From an uncultured bacterium (lineage in GTDB: Bacteria; Bacillota; Clostridia; Lachnospirales; Lachnospiraceae), in NCBI GenBank assembly GCA_947073545.1, contig CAMTMP010000002.1, positions 1-64,000 on the forward strand: a stretch of DNA of 64,000 nt, written 5' to 3'. Each line of letters starts with the position of its first letter. Position 1 is the first letter of the stretch. Both the position numbers and the translations under genes were made by a program. Below are positions 50,495 to 59,204 of the stretch, piece after piece. A model generated the notes under the pieces. It did no database searches, had not been told where the DNA came from, and saw only the letters and a list, made by a program, of their open reading frames with translations.

Positions 50495-51220
50495 ATGAAA
50501 AAACTATTGGTAATATTAGGGATGATTACCTGTATGACCTGTCTTGCAGCGTGTGGTGAGGCGGAAGCGCCAAGCGGCCCCATCAGCGATGAGCAGGCAA
50601 TACAGATCGGTACGACCATCGTTGATCAGATGAATTCCATCGTGAGTCAGGGCGCTATCGAGCAGTATGTAGATCAGCCCGCTCTCTACAACGGTTTTCT
50701 GGGCTGGAAGAGTGCACTGGATGATATCGGCGCTTATGAGGGCGTGAGCGGCGGCTCCGTATCCTTTGATGAGGATGAGGTGGCTATCACGGTCAATGTG
50801 CTCGGTTCCTCCCACAATGCGGATGTGGAGATCGTGCTTGACAATGCGCTTGCAACTTATATCGGGATCACCACAAATGTCCATTACTCCACGGGAGAGA
50901 TTATGGCGAAAGCCGGTATGAATACTTTGATCGGTATGGGAACGGTATTCGCGGTTCTGATTCTGATCAGCCTGATTATCTCCTGCTTCACACTTATATC
51001 TAAGTTTGAAAAGAAGCAGAAGAAGGAGGAGCCTGCAGCAGCCGTTGTGAAAGCTCCGGTGGTGGAGCAGGCGGCAGCTCAGGAAGAGCTTTCCGACGAT
51101 ACGGAACTTGTGGCGGTTATCGCCGCGGCGGTCGCAGCCTATGAGGGCGCGGCTTCCACAGACGGATTCGTGGTGAGATCCATCAGAAAATCTAATAAGA
51201 GCAAATGGCAGAATGCCTAA
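50495..51220 (+). CDS. OadG-family membrane subunit with lipoprotein-like N-terminus
   Basis: A 241-residue protein. It starts like a lipoprotein (MKKLLVILGMITCMTCLAAC), continues with an extracytoplasmic domain (residues 25-135), then one membrane helix (GMGTVFAVLILISLIISCFT) and an Ala/Glu-rich cytoplasmic tail with DTELVAVIAAAVAAYEG, typical of OadG (gamma/delta) subunits of Na+-translocating decarboxylases. The extra outer domain makes it much longer than classical OadG (about 80-120 residues). It should tether the carboxyltransferase to the OadB pump. AAGGAGG precedes it, 10 bases after the previous gene. Confidence 0.85.
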   Translation: MKKLLVILGMITCMTCLAACGEAEAPSGPISDEQAIQIGTTIVDQMNSIVSQGAIEQYVDQPALYNGFLGWKSALDDIGAYEGVSGGSVSFDEDEVAITVNVLGSSHNADVEIVLDNALATYIGITTNVHYSTGEIMAKAGMNTLIGMGTVFAVLILISLIISCFTLISKFEKKQKKEEPAAAVVKAPVVEQAAAQEELSDDTELVAVIAAAVAAYEGAASTDGFVVRSIRKSNKSKWQNA

Positions 51221-51240
51221 AAGTATAGGAGGATATGAAA

Positions 51241-51618
51241 ATGAAGAATTATACAATTACCGTAAATGGCAGCGTATATGATGTAGTGGTGGAAGAGGGA
51301 GCGACAAGCGGCGCACCTGCGGCGGCAGCTCCGGCAGCGCCCAGAGCGGTTCCCAAGGCAGCTCCGGCTCCGGCAGCCGCACCTGCGGCAGGCGGAGCGG
51401 CAGGCAGCGTTAAGATTGAGGCCGGAGCGGCAGGTAAGGTATTCAAGATTGAGGCCAGTGTAGGACAGGCAGTGAAGAAGGGTGATGCTGTCGTGATCGT
51501 TGAGGCAATGAAGATGGAAATCCCTGTAGTGGCTCCCGAGGATGGTACGGTTGCCAGCATCAATGTGGCAGTTGGCGATGCAGTAGAGGCAGGCGCGCTT
51601 CTTGCGACATTGAAGTAA
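51241..51618 (+). CDS. biotin carboxyl carrier subunit
   Basis: A 125-residue carrier (1.3S/MmdC type). A short N-terminal strand segment, MKNYTITVNGSVYDVVVEEG, is followed by an Ala/Pro-rich flexible linker and a biotinyl domain with EAMKME; biotin is attached to Lys91. The swinging arm would carry CO2 between the two carboxyltransferases and the OadB pump. ATG at 51241 is preferred: AGGAGG is 8 bases upstream, while ATG 51235 nearly touches it. It is the only biotin domain in the operon. Confidence 0.93.
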   Translation: MKNYTITVNGSVYDVVVEEGATSGAPAAAAPAAPRAVPKAAPAPAAAPAAGGAAGSVKIEAGAAGKVFKIEASVGQAVKKGDAVVIVEAMKMEIPVVAPEDGTVASINVAVGDAVEAGALLATLK

Positions 51619-51683
51619 TTATCGAAAGAAGCGGTTCGTAATAGACGCTTCCTTTGAATCTAAAACTACAGGAGGTTAAGAAA

Positions 51684-52829
51684 ATGTATATAGTTGAGAC
51701 GCTTAACAATCTGATACATCAGACCGCGTTCTTCAATCTGGAAGTCGGGAACTATATTATGATTGTTGTAGCACTTGTATTTCTATATCTGGCCATCGGC
51801 AAGGGCTTTGAGCCGCTCTTGTTAGTGCCGATCGCTTTCGGTATGCTGCTCGTGAATATCTATCCGGATATTATGAAAGAGTTCGGAGAGGGCGGCGCCG
51901 GCGGCGGTCTGCTGTATTATTTCTACTTGCTGGATGAGTGGGCGATCCTGCCGTCACTGATCTTTATGGGTGTCGGTGCGATGACGGACTTTGGTCCGCT
52001 GATCGCGAACCCGAAGAGCTTTCTTCTGGGTGCGGCGGCACAGTTTGGTATTTTTGCGGCGTACTTTGGCGCGATCTTTTTAGGATTTAACGACAAAGCG
52101 GCGGCAGCGATCTCCATCATCGGCGGTGCGGACGGACCAACATCGATCTTCCTTGCCGGTAAGCTGGGGCAGACCACATTGATGGGGCCGATCGCGGTGG
52201 CAGCCTACTCCTACATGGCGCTGGTGCCGATTATCCAGCCGCCGATTATGAAGCTTTTTACCACGGAGAAGGAGAGAAAGATTAAGATGGGACAGCTCCG
52301 TCCTGTCAGCAAGCTGGAAAAAATTCTGTTCCCGATTGTGGTTACGGTTGTTGTATCTCTGATCCTTCCCACCACGGCGCCCCTTGTAGGTATGCTGATG
52401 CTGGGTAACCTGTTCAGAGAGAGCGGCGTGGTAAGACAGTTGACAGATACGGCTTCCAACGCCCTTATGTACATCGTGGTTATCATCCTTGGCACGTCCG
52501 TTGGAGCGACCACCAGCGCGGAAGCGTTCCTTAACTGGGATACCATCAAGATCGTTATCCTAGGTCTGATCGCGTTTGCATTCGGTACGGCGGCTGGTGT
52601 GCTCTTCGGCAAGCTGATGTGCGTTATCACAAAGGGCAAGGTAAATCCGCTGATCGGTTCCGCAGGCGTTTCTGCGGTGCCTATGGCAGCCAGAGTGTCG
52701 CAGAAGGTCGGTGCGGAGGCTGATCCCACAAACTTCCTGCTGATGCATGCGATGGGACCCAACGTGGCGGGCGTTATCGGTACGGCTGTAGCGGCAGGTA
52801 CCTTTATGGCAGTGTTCGGCGTGTTCTAA
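51684..52829 (+). CDS. sodium-ion-translocating decarboxylase beta subunit (OadB/MmdB)
   Basis: A 381-residue membrane protein that decarboxylates carboxybiotin and pumps Na+ outward. Conserved features are [19 protein letters not shown] with the ion-binding Asp, [55 protein letters not shown] and the final [23 protein letters not shown] at 51684 follows AGGAGG at the correct spacing. The ten extra residues of the open frame upstream include the ribosome binding site. It is the most diagnostic gene of the operon. Confidence 0.96.
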   Translation: MYIVETLNNLIHQTAFFNLEVGNYIMIVVALVFLYLAIGKGFEPLLLVPIAFGMLLVNIYPDIMKEFGEGGAGGGLLYYFYLLDEWAILPSLIFMGVGAMTDFGPLIANPKSFLLGAAAQFGIFAAYFGAIFLGFNDKAAAAISIIGGADGPTSIFLAGKLGQTTLMGPIAVAAYSYMALVPIIQPPIMKLFTTEKERKIKMGQLRPVSKLEKILFPIVVTVVVSLILPTTAPLVGMLMLGNLFRESGVVRQLTDTASNALMYIVVIILGTSVGATTSAEAFLNWDTIKIVILGLIAFAFGTAAGVLFGKLMCVITKGKVNPLIGSAGVSAVPMAARVSQKVGAEADPTNFLLMHAMGPNVAGVIGTAVAAGTFMAVFGVF

Positions 52830-52918
52830 ATACAAATCGGGTTTCGCCCGATTGCGGGGCTGCTTTGGCGGCCTCGGCAGGCTGAGATTAAATCAATGTA
52901 GAAAGGAATGAAAATATA

Positions 52919-54355
52919 ATGGCAGAACAGATTAAAAAGCCGGTTGGAATCATGGAAACCGTTCTTCGTGACGCACATCAATCTCTGATTGCGACCAGAA
53001 TGCCTACCGAGAAAATGCTTCCGATCGTAGATAAAATGGATAAGGTCGGCTACCACGCAGTAGAGTGCTGGGGCGGCGCGACCTTCGACGCGTCCCTCCG
53101 CTTCCTGAAAGAGGATCCGTGGGAGAGACTGAGAAAGTTAAGGGACGGCTTTAAGAATACCAAGCTCCAGATGTTATTCAGAGGCCAGAACATTTTAGGT
53201 TACAGACCTTACGCGGATGATGTGGTTTACGCGTTTGTTGAGAAATCCATTGCAAACGGCATCGACGTGATCAGAATTTTCGACTGCCTGAACGATATCC
53301 GTAACCTGCAGGCAGCGGTAGACGCTACCAACAAGATCAAAAAGCAGGAAGGCAGAGGCCAGTCTCAGATCGCGCTTTCCTATACACTTGGCGATGCCTA
53401 TACATTAGAGTATTGGGCAGATATGGCGAAGAAGATTGAGGAGATGGGTGCAGATTCCATCTGTATCAAGGATATGGCGGGGTTGCTCGTTCCTTACCGC
53501 GCAGCGGAACTTGTAAAGACGTTAAAGGAGAGCACGAAGCTGCCGATTCAGCTTCATACGCACTACACATCCGGCGTAGCTTCCATGACTTATCTGAAAG
53601 CAGTGGAGGCGGGCGTGGATGTCATCGACTGCGCAATTTCTCCTTTTGCTCTGGGTACTTCCCAGCCTGCGACAGAGGTTATGGTGGAAACCTTTAAGGG
53701 AACCGAGTACGATACCGGATATGATCAGGAAATTTTGGCGGAGATCGCGGATTACTTCCGTCCTTACCGTGAGGAATGTATCGAATCCGGTCTGATGAGC
53801 ACCAAGGTACTCGGTGTTAATATCAATACACTGCGTTATCAGGTTCCCGGCGGTATGCTGTCCAACATGGTAAGCCAGTTGAAGGAACAGAAGGCAGAGG
53901 ATAAATATCAGGATGTGCTGGAGGAGATCCCGAGAGTTCGTAAGGACTGCGGTGAGCCGCCTCTGGTTACGCCTTCCTCCCAGATTGTCGGCACACAGGC
54001 AGTATTTAATGTGCTGATGGGTGAGAGATATAAGATGGCGACAGGAGAGTTTAAGGACTTGTTGCGCGGCAATTACGGTCAGACGGTGAAACCTATGAGC
54101 CAAGAAGTAATCGACAAGGTTATTCCCGGCGAGAAGCGCTCCACCGCCCGTTCCGCTGAGGCGACCGGACACGTTGAGCCGGAGCTTGCAGGTTTGGAAG
54201 CGGAGATGAAAGAGTGGAAACAGCAGGACGAGGACGTACTGTCCTACGCGCTGTTCCCGCAGGTGGCAATCGACTTCTTTAAGTACCGTCAGGCACAGCA
54301 GGAGAAGGTAGATATGACCCAGGCCGATACGAAGAACGCTGCGTATCCTGTTTAA
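52919..54355 (+). CDS. pyruvate/oxaloacetate carboxyltransferase subunit (5S/OadA type, no biotin domain)
   Basis: A 478-residue TIM-barrel carboxyltransferase: ETVLRDAHQSLIATRMPTEK (metal ligand Asp18), FRGQNILGYRPYADDVV, SICIKDMAGLL (Lys184), and QLHTHYTSGVASM (His213, His215). It ends after the helical domain and lacks the biotinyl domain of full OadA, so it must use the separate carrier at 51241. It exchanges CO2 between pyruvate/oxaloacetate and biotin. GAAAGGAATG lies just upstream. The operon ends here with a terminator at 54393. Confidence 0.94.
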   Translation: MAEQIKKPVGIMETVLRDAHQSLIATRMPTEKMLPIVDKMDKVGYHAVECWGGATFDASLRFLKEDPWERLRKLRDGFKNTKLQMLFRGQNILGYRPYADDVVYAFVEKSIANGIDVIRIFDCLNDIRNLQAAVDATNKIKKQEGRGQSQIALSYTLGDAYTLEYWADMAKKIEEMGADSICIKDMAGLLVPYRAAELVKTLKESTKLPIQLHTHYTSGVASMTYLKAVEAGVDVIDCAISPFALGTSQPATEVMVETFKGTEYDTGYDQEILAEIADYFRPYREECIESGLMSTKVLGVNINTLRYQVPGGMLSNMVSQLKEQKAEDKYQDVLEEIPRVRKDCGEPPLVTPSSQIVGTQAVFNVLMGERYKMATGEFKDLLRGNYGQTVKPMSQEVIDKVIPGEKRSTARSAEATGHVEPELAGLEAEMKEWKQQDEDVLSYALFPQVAIDFFKYRQAQQEKVDMTQADTKNAAYPV

Positions 54356-54392
54356 TCATCAGACAAATCAGACGAAATAGTATAATCACAAT

Positions 54393-54431
54393 ACAGCTTC
54401 TGTGAAATCATTTTTACGGAAGCTGTATTTT
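54393..54431 (+). terminator. terminator of the decarboxylase operon
   Basis: ACAGCTTCTGT pairs with ACGGAAGCTGT over 11 positions (one G-T), followed by ATTTTTG. Confidence 0.85.
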
Positions 54432-54556
54432 TGTATATAGATGTTTCATTTAGCTAATAAGTTTCGTGGTTTATCGGTTTTATTGGCTTGCAGGGGTCTG
54501 CACCGCGTACAATAACACCTTTCTCTTATTTGTTTTGACATTTTCTGTAAAAGGGC

Positions 54557-54598
54557 TTGACGCAGGTTACATAATCCATTATAATAACATATGTTACC
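54557..54598 (+). promoter_or_regulatory. promoter and likely operator of the TetR gene
   Basis: TTGACG (54557-54562), 17 bases, TATAAT (54580-54585). Overlapping it are GGTTACAT (54565) and ATGTTACC (54591), an imperfect inverted pair, and the perfect palindrome TAACATATGTTA (54585-54596). A repressor bound there would block the promoter, the usual arrangement for self-regulating TetR genes. Nothing else is seen in the 54432-54645 gap. Confidence 0.6.
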
Positions 54599-54645
54599 AA
54601 AAGAAGCTGTAAAAAGCTGCAAAAGTGTAAGAGAGGTACATTCTT

Positions 54646-55197
54646 ATGGCAAGAAAAGAGACGATCACAAAAAACGACATACTGAACGCGGCCTTTGAGA
54701 TGGCGCGAACGGAAGGGTTTACACAGGTCAGTGCGAGAACGCTGGCGGCGAAAGCAGGATGCTCCACACAGCCGATTTTTCGGGTTTATAAAAACATGGA
54801 GGAGCTGGGAGACGATCTCTTTGTGAAAGCGATGGAATATTTCAGCACTTATTATGAGGAGTTTCCTAAGCTGAACAACACGCCTTTCGTCAATCTGGGA
54901 CTTGCCTACATCCGCTTTTCTCAGGAGGAGCAGAATTTATTCCGTCTGTTATTTTTATCGGAGAACCGTCATGGAAAAAGTCTCTATGACATGTTGAACG
55001 GGAAAAACGGTGCGGTGGTGCGTGAAATCAACAGTGCGAAGATTTTTGGCTGTAAAGATCCCAGCGGTATGTTCATGAAGATGTGGATTTTTATTCACGG
55101 CGCGGCGTGTATGACTCTGACAGGAGATTATGATCTGCAGGAAGAGGACACCATCAAACTTTTGGAGGAATGCTATGGTTCGTTTCAGAATGTCTAA
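54646..55197 (+). CDS. TetR/AcrR-family transcriptional regulator
   Basis: A 183-residue repressor-type protein. The N-terminal helix-turn-helix reads ITKNDILNAAFEMARTEGFT, VSARTLAAKAGCSTQPIFRV and YKNMEELGDDLFVKAMEYFS. The rest is a helical ligand-binding and dimerisation domain of average length. The ligand and targets are unknown; its own promoter carries a palindrome. The last bases overlap a 3'-half copy of the hairpin repeat (55199-55214 just after the stop). Confidence 0.88.
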   Translation: MARKETITKNDILNAAFEMARTEGFTQVSARTLAAKAGCSTQPIFRVYKNMEELGDDLFVKAMEYFSTYYEEFPKLNNTPFVNLGLAYIRFSQEEQNLFRLLFLSENRHGKSLYDMLNGKNGAVVREINSAKIFGCKDPSGMFMKMWIFIHGAACMTLTGDYDLQEEDTIKLLEECYGSFQNV

Positions 55198-55198
55198 A

Positions 55199-55214
55199 AA
55201 GCGGCATTCTCTGC
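55199..55214. repeat. 3'-half remnant of the two-hairpin element (E)
   Basis: AGCGGCATTCTCTG after the TetR stop matches the 3' arm of hairpin 2 in copy B (GACGGCATTCTCC). The 5' arm is absent. Confidence 0.35.
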
Positions 55215-55247
55215 ATGAACTCGTATTTCGTAAAGAAGGGTTTGGTT

Positions 55248-56180
55248 ATGGCGATAGAAAACCGGTATGACATCATAACAAGAATAAATGAATATTACGG
55301 TAAAATGAGCAAGGGGCAGAAGGCGATCTCGGCTTTTATTTACGACCACTACGATCAGGCGGTGTTTATGACTGCGGCGAAGCTGGGGGATACGGTGGGA
55401 GTCAGCGAGTCCACTGTGGTGCGTTACGCCATGTTCATCGGCTATAACGGGTATCCTGAGTTTCAGAGGGATTTGGAATACTGGGTGCAGAATAAGATCA
55501 ATTCCGTGCAGAAAATCGGTGCGAAGTACGGCAAGAGCAGCCAGTCAGAGATTTTAAACTCGGTTTTACAGGCTGATATCGAAAAGATACAGGATACCAT
55601 TCACAATCTGGACCCGACAGCATTTGAGACGGCGGTGGATATCATTCTTGCGGCGAAAACGGTCTATATCATGGGGGTCAGGAGTTGTGAGCCGCTGGCG
55701 GATTTCCTGCAGTTTTATCTGAACATGATCCGCGGCAACGTGGTGCTCCTTCGGACAACGAGTGTTTCGGAAACCTTTGAGCAAATGATCCGTATCGATG
55801 GGCAGGACGCTTTTGTGGGCATCAGTTTTCCGAGATATTCCATGAGAACTTTGAAGGCGATGGAGTTTGCAAACGACAGAAACGCCAAGGTAATCGCGGT
55901 GACAGATTCGGTGCATTCCCCGATGAATCTATACTCTTCCTGTAATCTTTTTGCCAGAAGCGATATGGTTTCCATTGTGGATTCTCTCGTGGCGCCGCTT
56001 AGCATGATCAATGCGCTTGTGGTAGCGATGTGCTTAAAGCAGCCTGAGGAAGTGAAGGAGAACCTTAAGAACCTCGAGGAGGCTTGGAACAATTATCAGG
56101 TTTACCTAAATGATGAGATTAATTTTATAGACGAGGAGCCGATGTTAAATTATCCGCTCCGGAAAAGGTCAGAAAAATAA
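55248..56180 (+). CDS. RpiR/MurR-family regulator with SIS domain
   Basis: A 310-residue regulator. The N-terminal helix-turn-helix is YYGKMSKGQKAISAFIYDHY, DTVGVSESTVVRYAMFIGYN and GYPEFQRDLEYW. From about residue 125 a sugar-isomerase (SIS) domain follows, with TVYIMGVRSCEPLADFLQFY and DAFVGISFPRYSMRTLKAME. These proteins sense phosphosugars and control sugar or cell-wall recycling genes. ATG at 55248 has AAGAAGGG upstream. No sugar operon is adjacent, so the target is elsewhere or is the neighbouring flavoprotein gene. Confidence 0.9.
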   Translation: MAIENRYDIITRINEYYGKMSKGQKAISAFIYDHYDQAVFMTAAKLGDTVGVSESTVVRYAMFIGYNGYPEFQRDLEYWVQNKINSVQKIGAKYGKSSQSEILNSVLQADIEKIQDTIHNLDPTAFETAVDIILAAKTVYIMGVRSCEPLADFLQFYLNMIRGNVVLLRTTSVSETFEQMIRIDGQDAFVGISFPRYSMRTLKAMEFANDRNAKVIAVTDSVHSPMNLYSSCNLFARSDMVSIVDSLVAPLSMINALVVAMCLKQPEEVKENLKNLEEAWNNYQVYLNDEINFIDEEPMLNYPLRKRSEK

Positions 56181-56184
56181 CGCG

Positions 56185-56205
56185 AAAATACGGGCATTCT
56201 CTGTG
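56185..56205. repeat. 3'-half remnant of the two-hairpin element (D)
   Basis: AAAATACGGGCATTCTC is identical to 32091-32107 of copy A, then TGTGAAG against CGTGGAA. Only loop and 3' arm of hairpin 2 are present, 15 bases before the next gene. Confidence 0.6.
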
Positions 56206-56219
56206 AAGGGTGACATAGA

Positions 56220-57476
56220 ATGGGGAAAACGATGCATATAGACAAAGATCAGGCGGTCGTGATCGGCGGCGGCGCAGCGGGGATGATAGCGGCGGTCGCG
56301 GCGGCGGAGAACGGGCGCCCTGTTATTTTATTAGAGAAGAATGAAAAACTAGGCAAAAAACTCTATATTACGGGCAAGGGGCGCTGTAATGTGACCAATG
56401 CCTGCGAAAGAGAGAAGTTTTTTGAGAACATTGTGAGTAATCCGAAGTTCCTTTACAGTGCCTTTCACACATTTGACAATAAGCGTTTGGAAAAGTTTTT
56501 AGAAGATAGCGGATGTCATTTAAAGGAGGAGCGCGGAGAGAGGGTGTTTCCGGTTTCGGATCACGCATCGGATGTGACGGCAGCCCTCGAGCGATGCCTA
56601 AAAAAAAGAGGCGTACAGGTGCGGCTGCACAGCGAGGTACGTGCGGTTGAGGTAGACGGTGAAAAAATAACGGGCGTGCGATTTGCGGACGGCAGTGCGA
56701 TACCAGCAGGGGCAGTGATCGTGGCAACGGGCGGTCTGTCCTATCAGAGCACAGGTTCTACGGGGGACGGACACCGTATGGCCCGGGATCTGGGACATAA
56801 GGTGACGGAATGTGTGCCGGCGCTGGTGTCTATGGAAACGGAAGGGGAATGGTGTAAAAAATTACAGGGGTTATCTCTTAAAAATGTGTCCCTTACCATG
56901 AACTGTGGGAAAAGGAAGTTGTATCAGGGCTTCGGGGAGATGCTATTTACCCACTATGGGGTGAGCGGTCCATTGGTTTTGTCTGCCAGCAGTTATTACG
57001 GGAAAAAGAAAGGGACGGAAGCGGCGATCCTGACAATAGATCTGAAGCCTGCGCTTTCGGAGGAGCAGCTTGATAAAAGAATTTTGAGGGATTTTGAGGA
57101 AAACAGAAACCGGCAGTTTAAAAATGCGCTGGGCGGGCTCTATCCGGCGAAGCTGATTTCTGTTATGATAGAGAGGGCAGGCATCGATCCCGAGAAGAAA
57201 GTGCACGAGGTGACGAAACAGGAGAGAAGGCGGCTGGCGGAGCTGACAAAGGCTTTTACCCTTCAGGTGCGCGGGAAGCGGGGCTTTGAGGAGGCGGTAA
57301 TCACGCAGGGCGGCGTGTCGGTGAAGGAGGTCAACCCTTCCACCATGGAGTCCAGATTGGTGCGGGGGCTTTATTTTGCGGGAGAGGTACTGGATCTGGA
57401 CGGCCTCACGGGAGGGTTTAACTTACAGATTGCATGGTCTACGGGATATCTGGCCGGGATCAGCGCAGGCAGATAA
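56220..57476 (+). CDS. NAD(P)/FAD-dependent oxidoreductase, HI0933/BaiN family
   Basis: A 418-residue flavoprotein with FAD-binding VVIGGGAAGMIAAVAAAENG, LLEKNEKLGKKLYITGKGRC with NVTNAC, ATGGLSYQSTGSTGDGHRMA, and the C-terminal LVRGLYFAGEVLDLDGLTGG and FNLQIAWSTGYLAG. Members are annotated as BaiN-like or aminoacetone-oxidase-like; the physiological reaction is not settled for most. GAAGGG precedes the ATG. Its stop lies inside the left arm of an inverted repeat (57472). Confidence 0.9.
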   Translation: MGKTMHIDKDQAVVIGGGAAGMIAAVAAAENGRPVILLEKNEKLGKKLYITGKGRCNVTNACEREKFFENIVSNPKFLYSAFHTFDNKRLEKFLEDSGCHLKEERGERVFPVSDHASDVTAALERCLKKRGVQVRLHSEVRAVEVDGEKITGVRFADGSAIPAGAVIVATGGLSYQSTGSTGDGHRMARDLGHKVTECVPALVSMETEGEWCKKLQGLSLKNVSLTMNCGKRKLYQGFGEMLFTHYGVSGPLVLSASSYYGKKKGTEAAILTIDLKPALSEEQLDKRILRDFEENRNRQFKNALGGLYPAKLISVMIERAGIDPEKKVHEVTKQERRRLAELTKAFTLQVRGKRGFEEAVITQGGVSVKEVNPSTMESRLVRGLYFAGEVLDLDGLTGGFNLQIAWSTGYLAGISAGR

Positions 57477-57554
57477 TTGCGAAACTCCTTTTTCGCTGTG
57501 GAATTATACTATTTGCACAATTAATTTAGTTCTAAGAAGCGTTTCGCAATTATC
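57472..57554. repeat. 83-base element with 14-bp perfect inverted ends
   Basis: GATAATTGCGAAAC and GTTTCGCAATTATC are exact inverted repeats around 55 AT-rich bases containing TATACT. The left end supplies the stop codon of the flavoprotein gene; the right end lies 31 bases before cmk. It has the shape of a miniature inverted-repeat element, but no target duplication is obvious. Confidence 0.75.
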
Positions 57555-57585
57555 GAAGTAATGCAGAATAGGAGGAAAATAACAT

Positions 57586-58248
57586 ATGGGATTTAATATT
57601 GCGATCGACGGACCCGCAGGGGCGGGAAAGAGCACAATCGCAAAAATGATTGCGGCAAAGATGGGATATATTTATGTGGACACGGGCGCCATGTACAGGG
57701 CGATGGCACTGTATCTGTTAAGAGAGAAGGCGGCGACGGAGCAGATCGACGGGAAATGCCAGGAAGCGGATATCACGATCGCCTATGAAAACGGCGAGCA
57801 GGTAGTGTATTTAAACGGTGAGAACGTAAACGCCTATATCCGCACGGAGGAGGTCGGCAGGATGGCTTCAGTCAGCAGCCCGAATCCTCAGGTTCGGAAA
57901 AAGCTGACGCAGCTTCAGCAGAAGTTGGCGGCGGATACGGATGTGGTGATGGACGGACGCGATATCGGCACTTGTGTGCTGCCGGATGCCCAAGTGAAGG
58001 TGTATCTGACGGCTGACAGCCACGAGCGGGCGCTGCGCCGTTATAAGGAGCTTGTGGAGAAGGGAGAAAGCTGCGATCTGGAAACGATCGAGAAGGATAT
58101 CATCGAGCGTGACAGGCAGGATATGACAAGAGAAATTTCCCCTTTAAAGCAGGCGGAGGATGCTGTATTAATCGATTCTTCCCACATGACTGTGGAGGAG
58201 GTGGCGAACGCCGTCATTGCATTGTGCCAGAGCGGGAAGCAGCTATAA
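57586..58248 (+). CDS. cmk: cytidylate kinase
   Basis: Phosphorylates CMP and dCMP. The 220-residue protein has P-loop GPAGAGKST, YVDTGAMYRAMALYLLRE, VMDGRDIGTCVLPDAQVKVY and RDRQDMTREISPLKQAEDAV, a complete cytidylate kinase. AGGAGG lies upstream at good spacing. The order cmk-ispH-rpsA is a known clostridial arrangement. Confidence 0.97.
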   Translation: MGFNIAIDGPAGAGKSTIAKMIAAKMGYIYVDTGAMYRAMALYLLREKAATEQIDGKCQEADITIAYENGEQVVYLNGENVNAYIRTEEVGRMASVSSPNPQVRKKLTQLQQKLAADTDVVMDGRDIGTCVLPDAQVKVYLTADSHERALRRYKELVEKGESCDLETIEKDIIERDRQDMTREISPLKQAEDAVLIDSSHMTVEEVANAVIALCQSGKQL

Positions 58249-58334
58249 AATGCGGCTGCTATGGGCAGGATGCCGGAAGTTTTCGTACAGGAGAATGCGG
58301 GATGGCGGTATTTTCCGCATGAGGGAGGTCATTC

Positions 58335-59204
58335 ATGGAAGTCATTCTTGCGAAACACGCAGGGTTTTGTTTCGGGGTACAGCGGGCCGTAGATACCGTC
58401 TATGAACAGATTGAGAAACGGGGAAAAGAGGGCCGCCCTATCTACACTTACGGGCCGATCATACACAATGAGGAAGTGGTGGGCGATTTGCAGAAACGGG
58501 GCGTCTGCGTGCTGGATTCCCTTGCGGATGCCGGGGCGGTTCCCAGAGAGGAGCGGGGAACGGTGATCATCCGTTCCCACGGCGTGGAAAAAATTGTCTG
58601 TGAGAGACTAAGAGAGCTTGGATACGACGTGGTGGACGCCACCTGTCCCTTTGTGAAACGGATTCATAATATCGTTGAGAAGGAGAGCGCGGCGGGGAAA
58701 AACATCGTGATTGTCGGCAATGCGGGACATCCGGAGGTGGAGGGAATCAGGGGATGGTCAGAGACCGATACCTTTGTTGCAGGGGCGGTGGAAGAGGCAG
58801 AAAAATTTGTCTGTCAAGTGGGTGAGGAAGTATGTATTGTTTCTCAAACGACATTTAACTACAAGAAATTTCAAGATGTGGTTGAAATTTTCAAGGAAAG
58901 AGGTTACAATGGTAGTGTTGTGAATACTGTATGTAACGCTACGGAAGTGCGACAGGCCGAGGCCAGAGAACTTGCGGCACGGGTTGATGTGATGATAGTT
59001 ATAGGTGGGAATCATAGCTCTAATACAAGAAAGCTCTATGAGATCTGCAGGCAGGAGTGTGAAATGACCTACTATATACAGACACTCGACGACTTGCATT
59101 TACGGTTACCTGAATCTGTCCGACTGGTGGGTATTACAGCAGGGGCTTCGACCCCAAACAATATAATCGAGGAGGTTCAAAATTATGTCAGAGTTAACTT
59201 TTGA
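58335..59204 (+). CDS. ispH: 4-hydroxy-3-methylbut-2-enyl diphosphate reductase
   Basis: Last enzyme of the MEP isoprenoid pathway, an iron-sulfur reductase giving IPP and DMAPP. The 289-residue protein has the three cluster cysteines in AKHAGFCFGVQRAV (Cys12), VVDATCPFVKRIH and VVNTVCNATEVRQ, and the substrate motifs RSHGVE, GNAGHPEVEG and GGNHSSNTRK. In many clostridia it is fused to ribosomal protein S1; here the two frames overlap by 20 bases but stay separate. GAGGGAGG lies upstream. Confidence 0.97.
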   Translation: MEVILAKHAGFCFGVQRAVDTVYEQIEKRGKEGRPIYTYGPIIHNEEVVGDLQKRGVCVLDSLADAGAVPREERGTVIIRSHGVEKIVCERLRELGYDVVDATCPFVKRIHNIVEKESAAGKNIVIVGNAGHPEVEGIRGWSETDTFVAGAVEEAEKFVCQVGEEVCIVSQTTFNYKKFQDVVEIFKERGYNGSVVNTVCNATEVRQAEARELAARVDVMIVIGGNHSSNTRKLYEICRQECEMTYYIQTLDDLHLRLPESVRLVGITAGASTPNNIIEEVQNYVRVNF

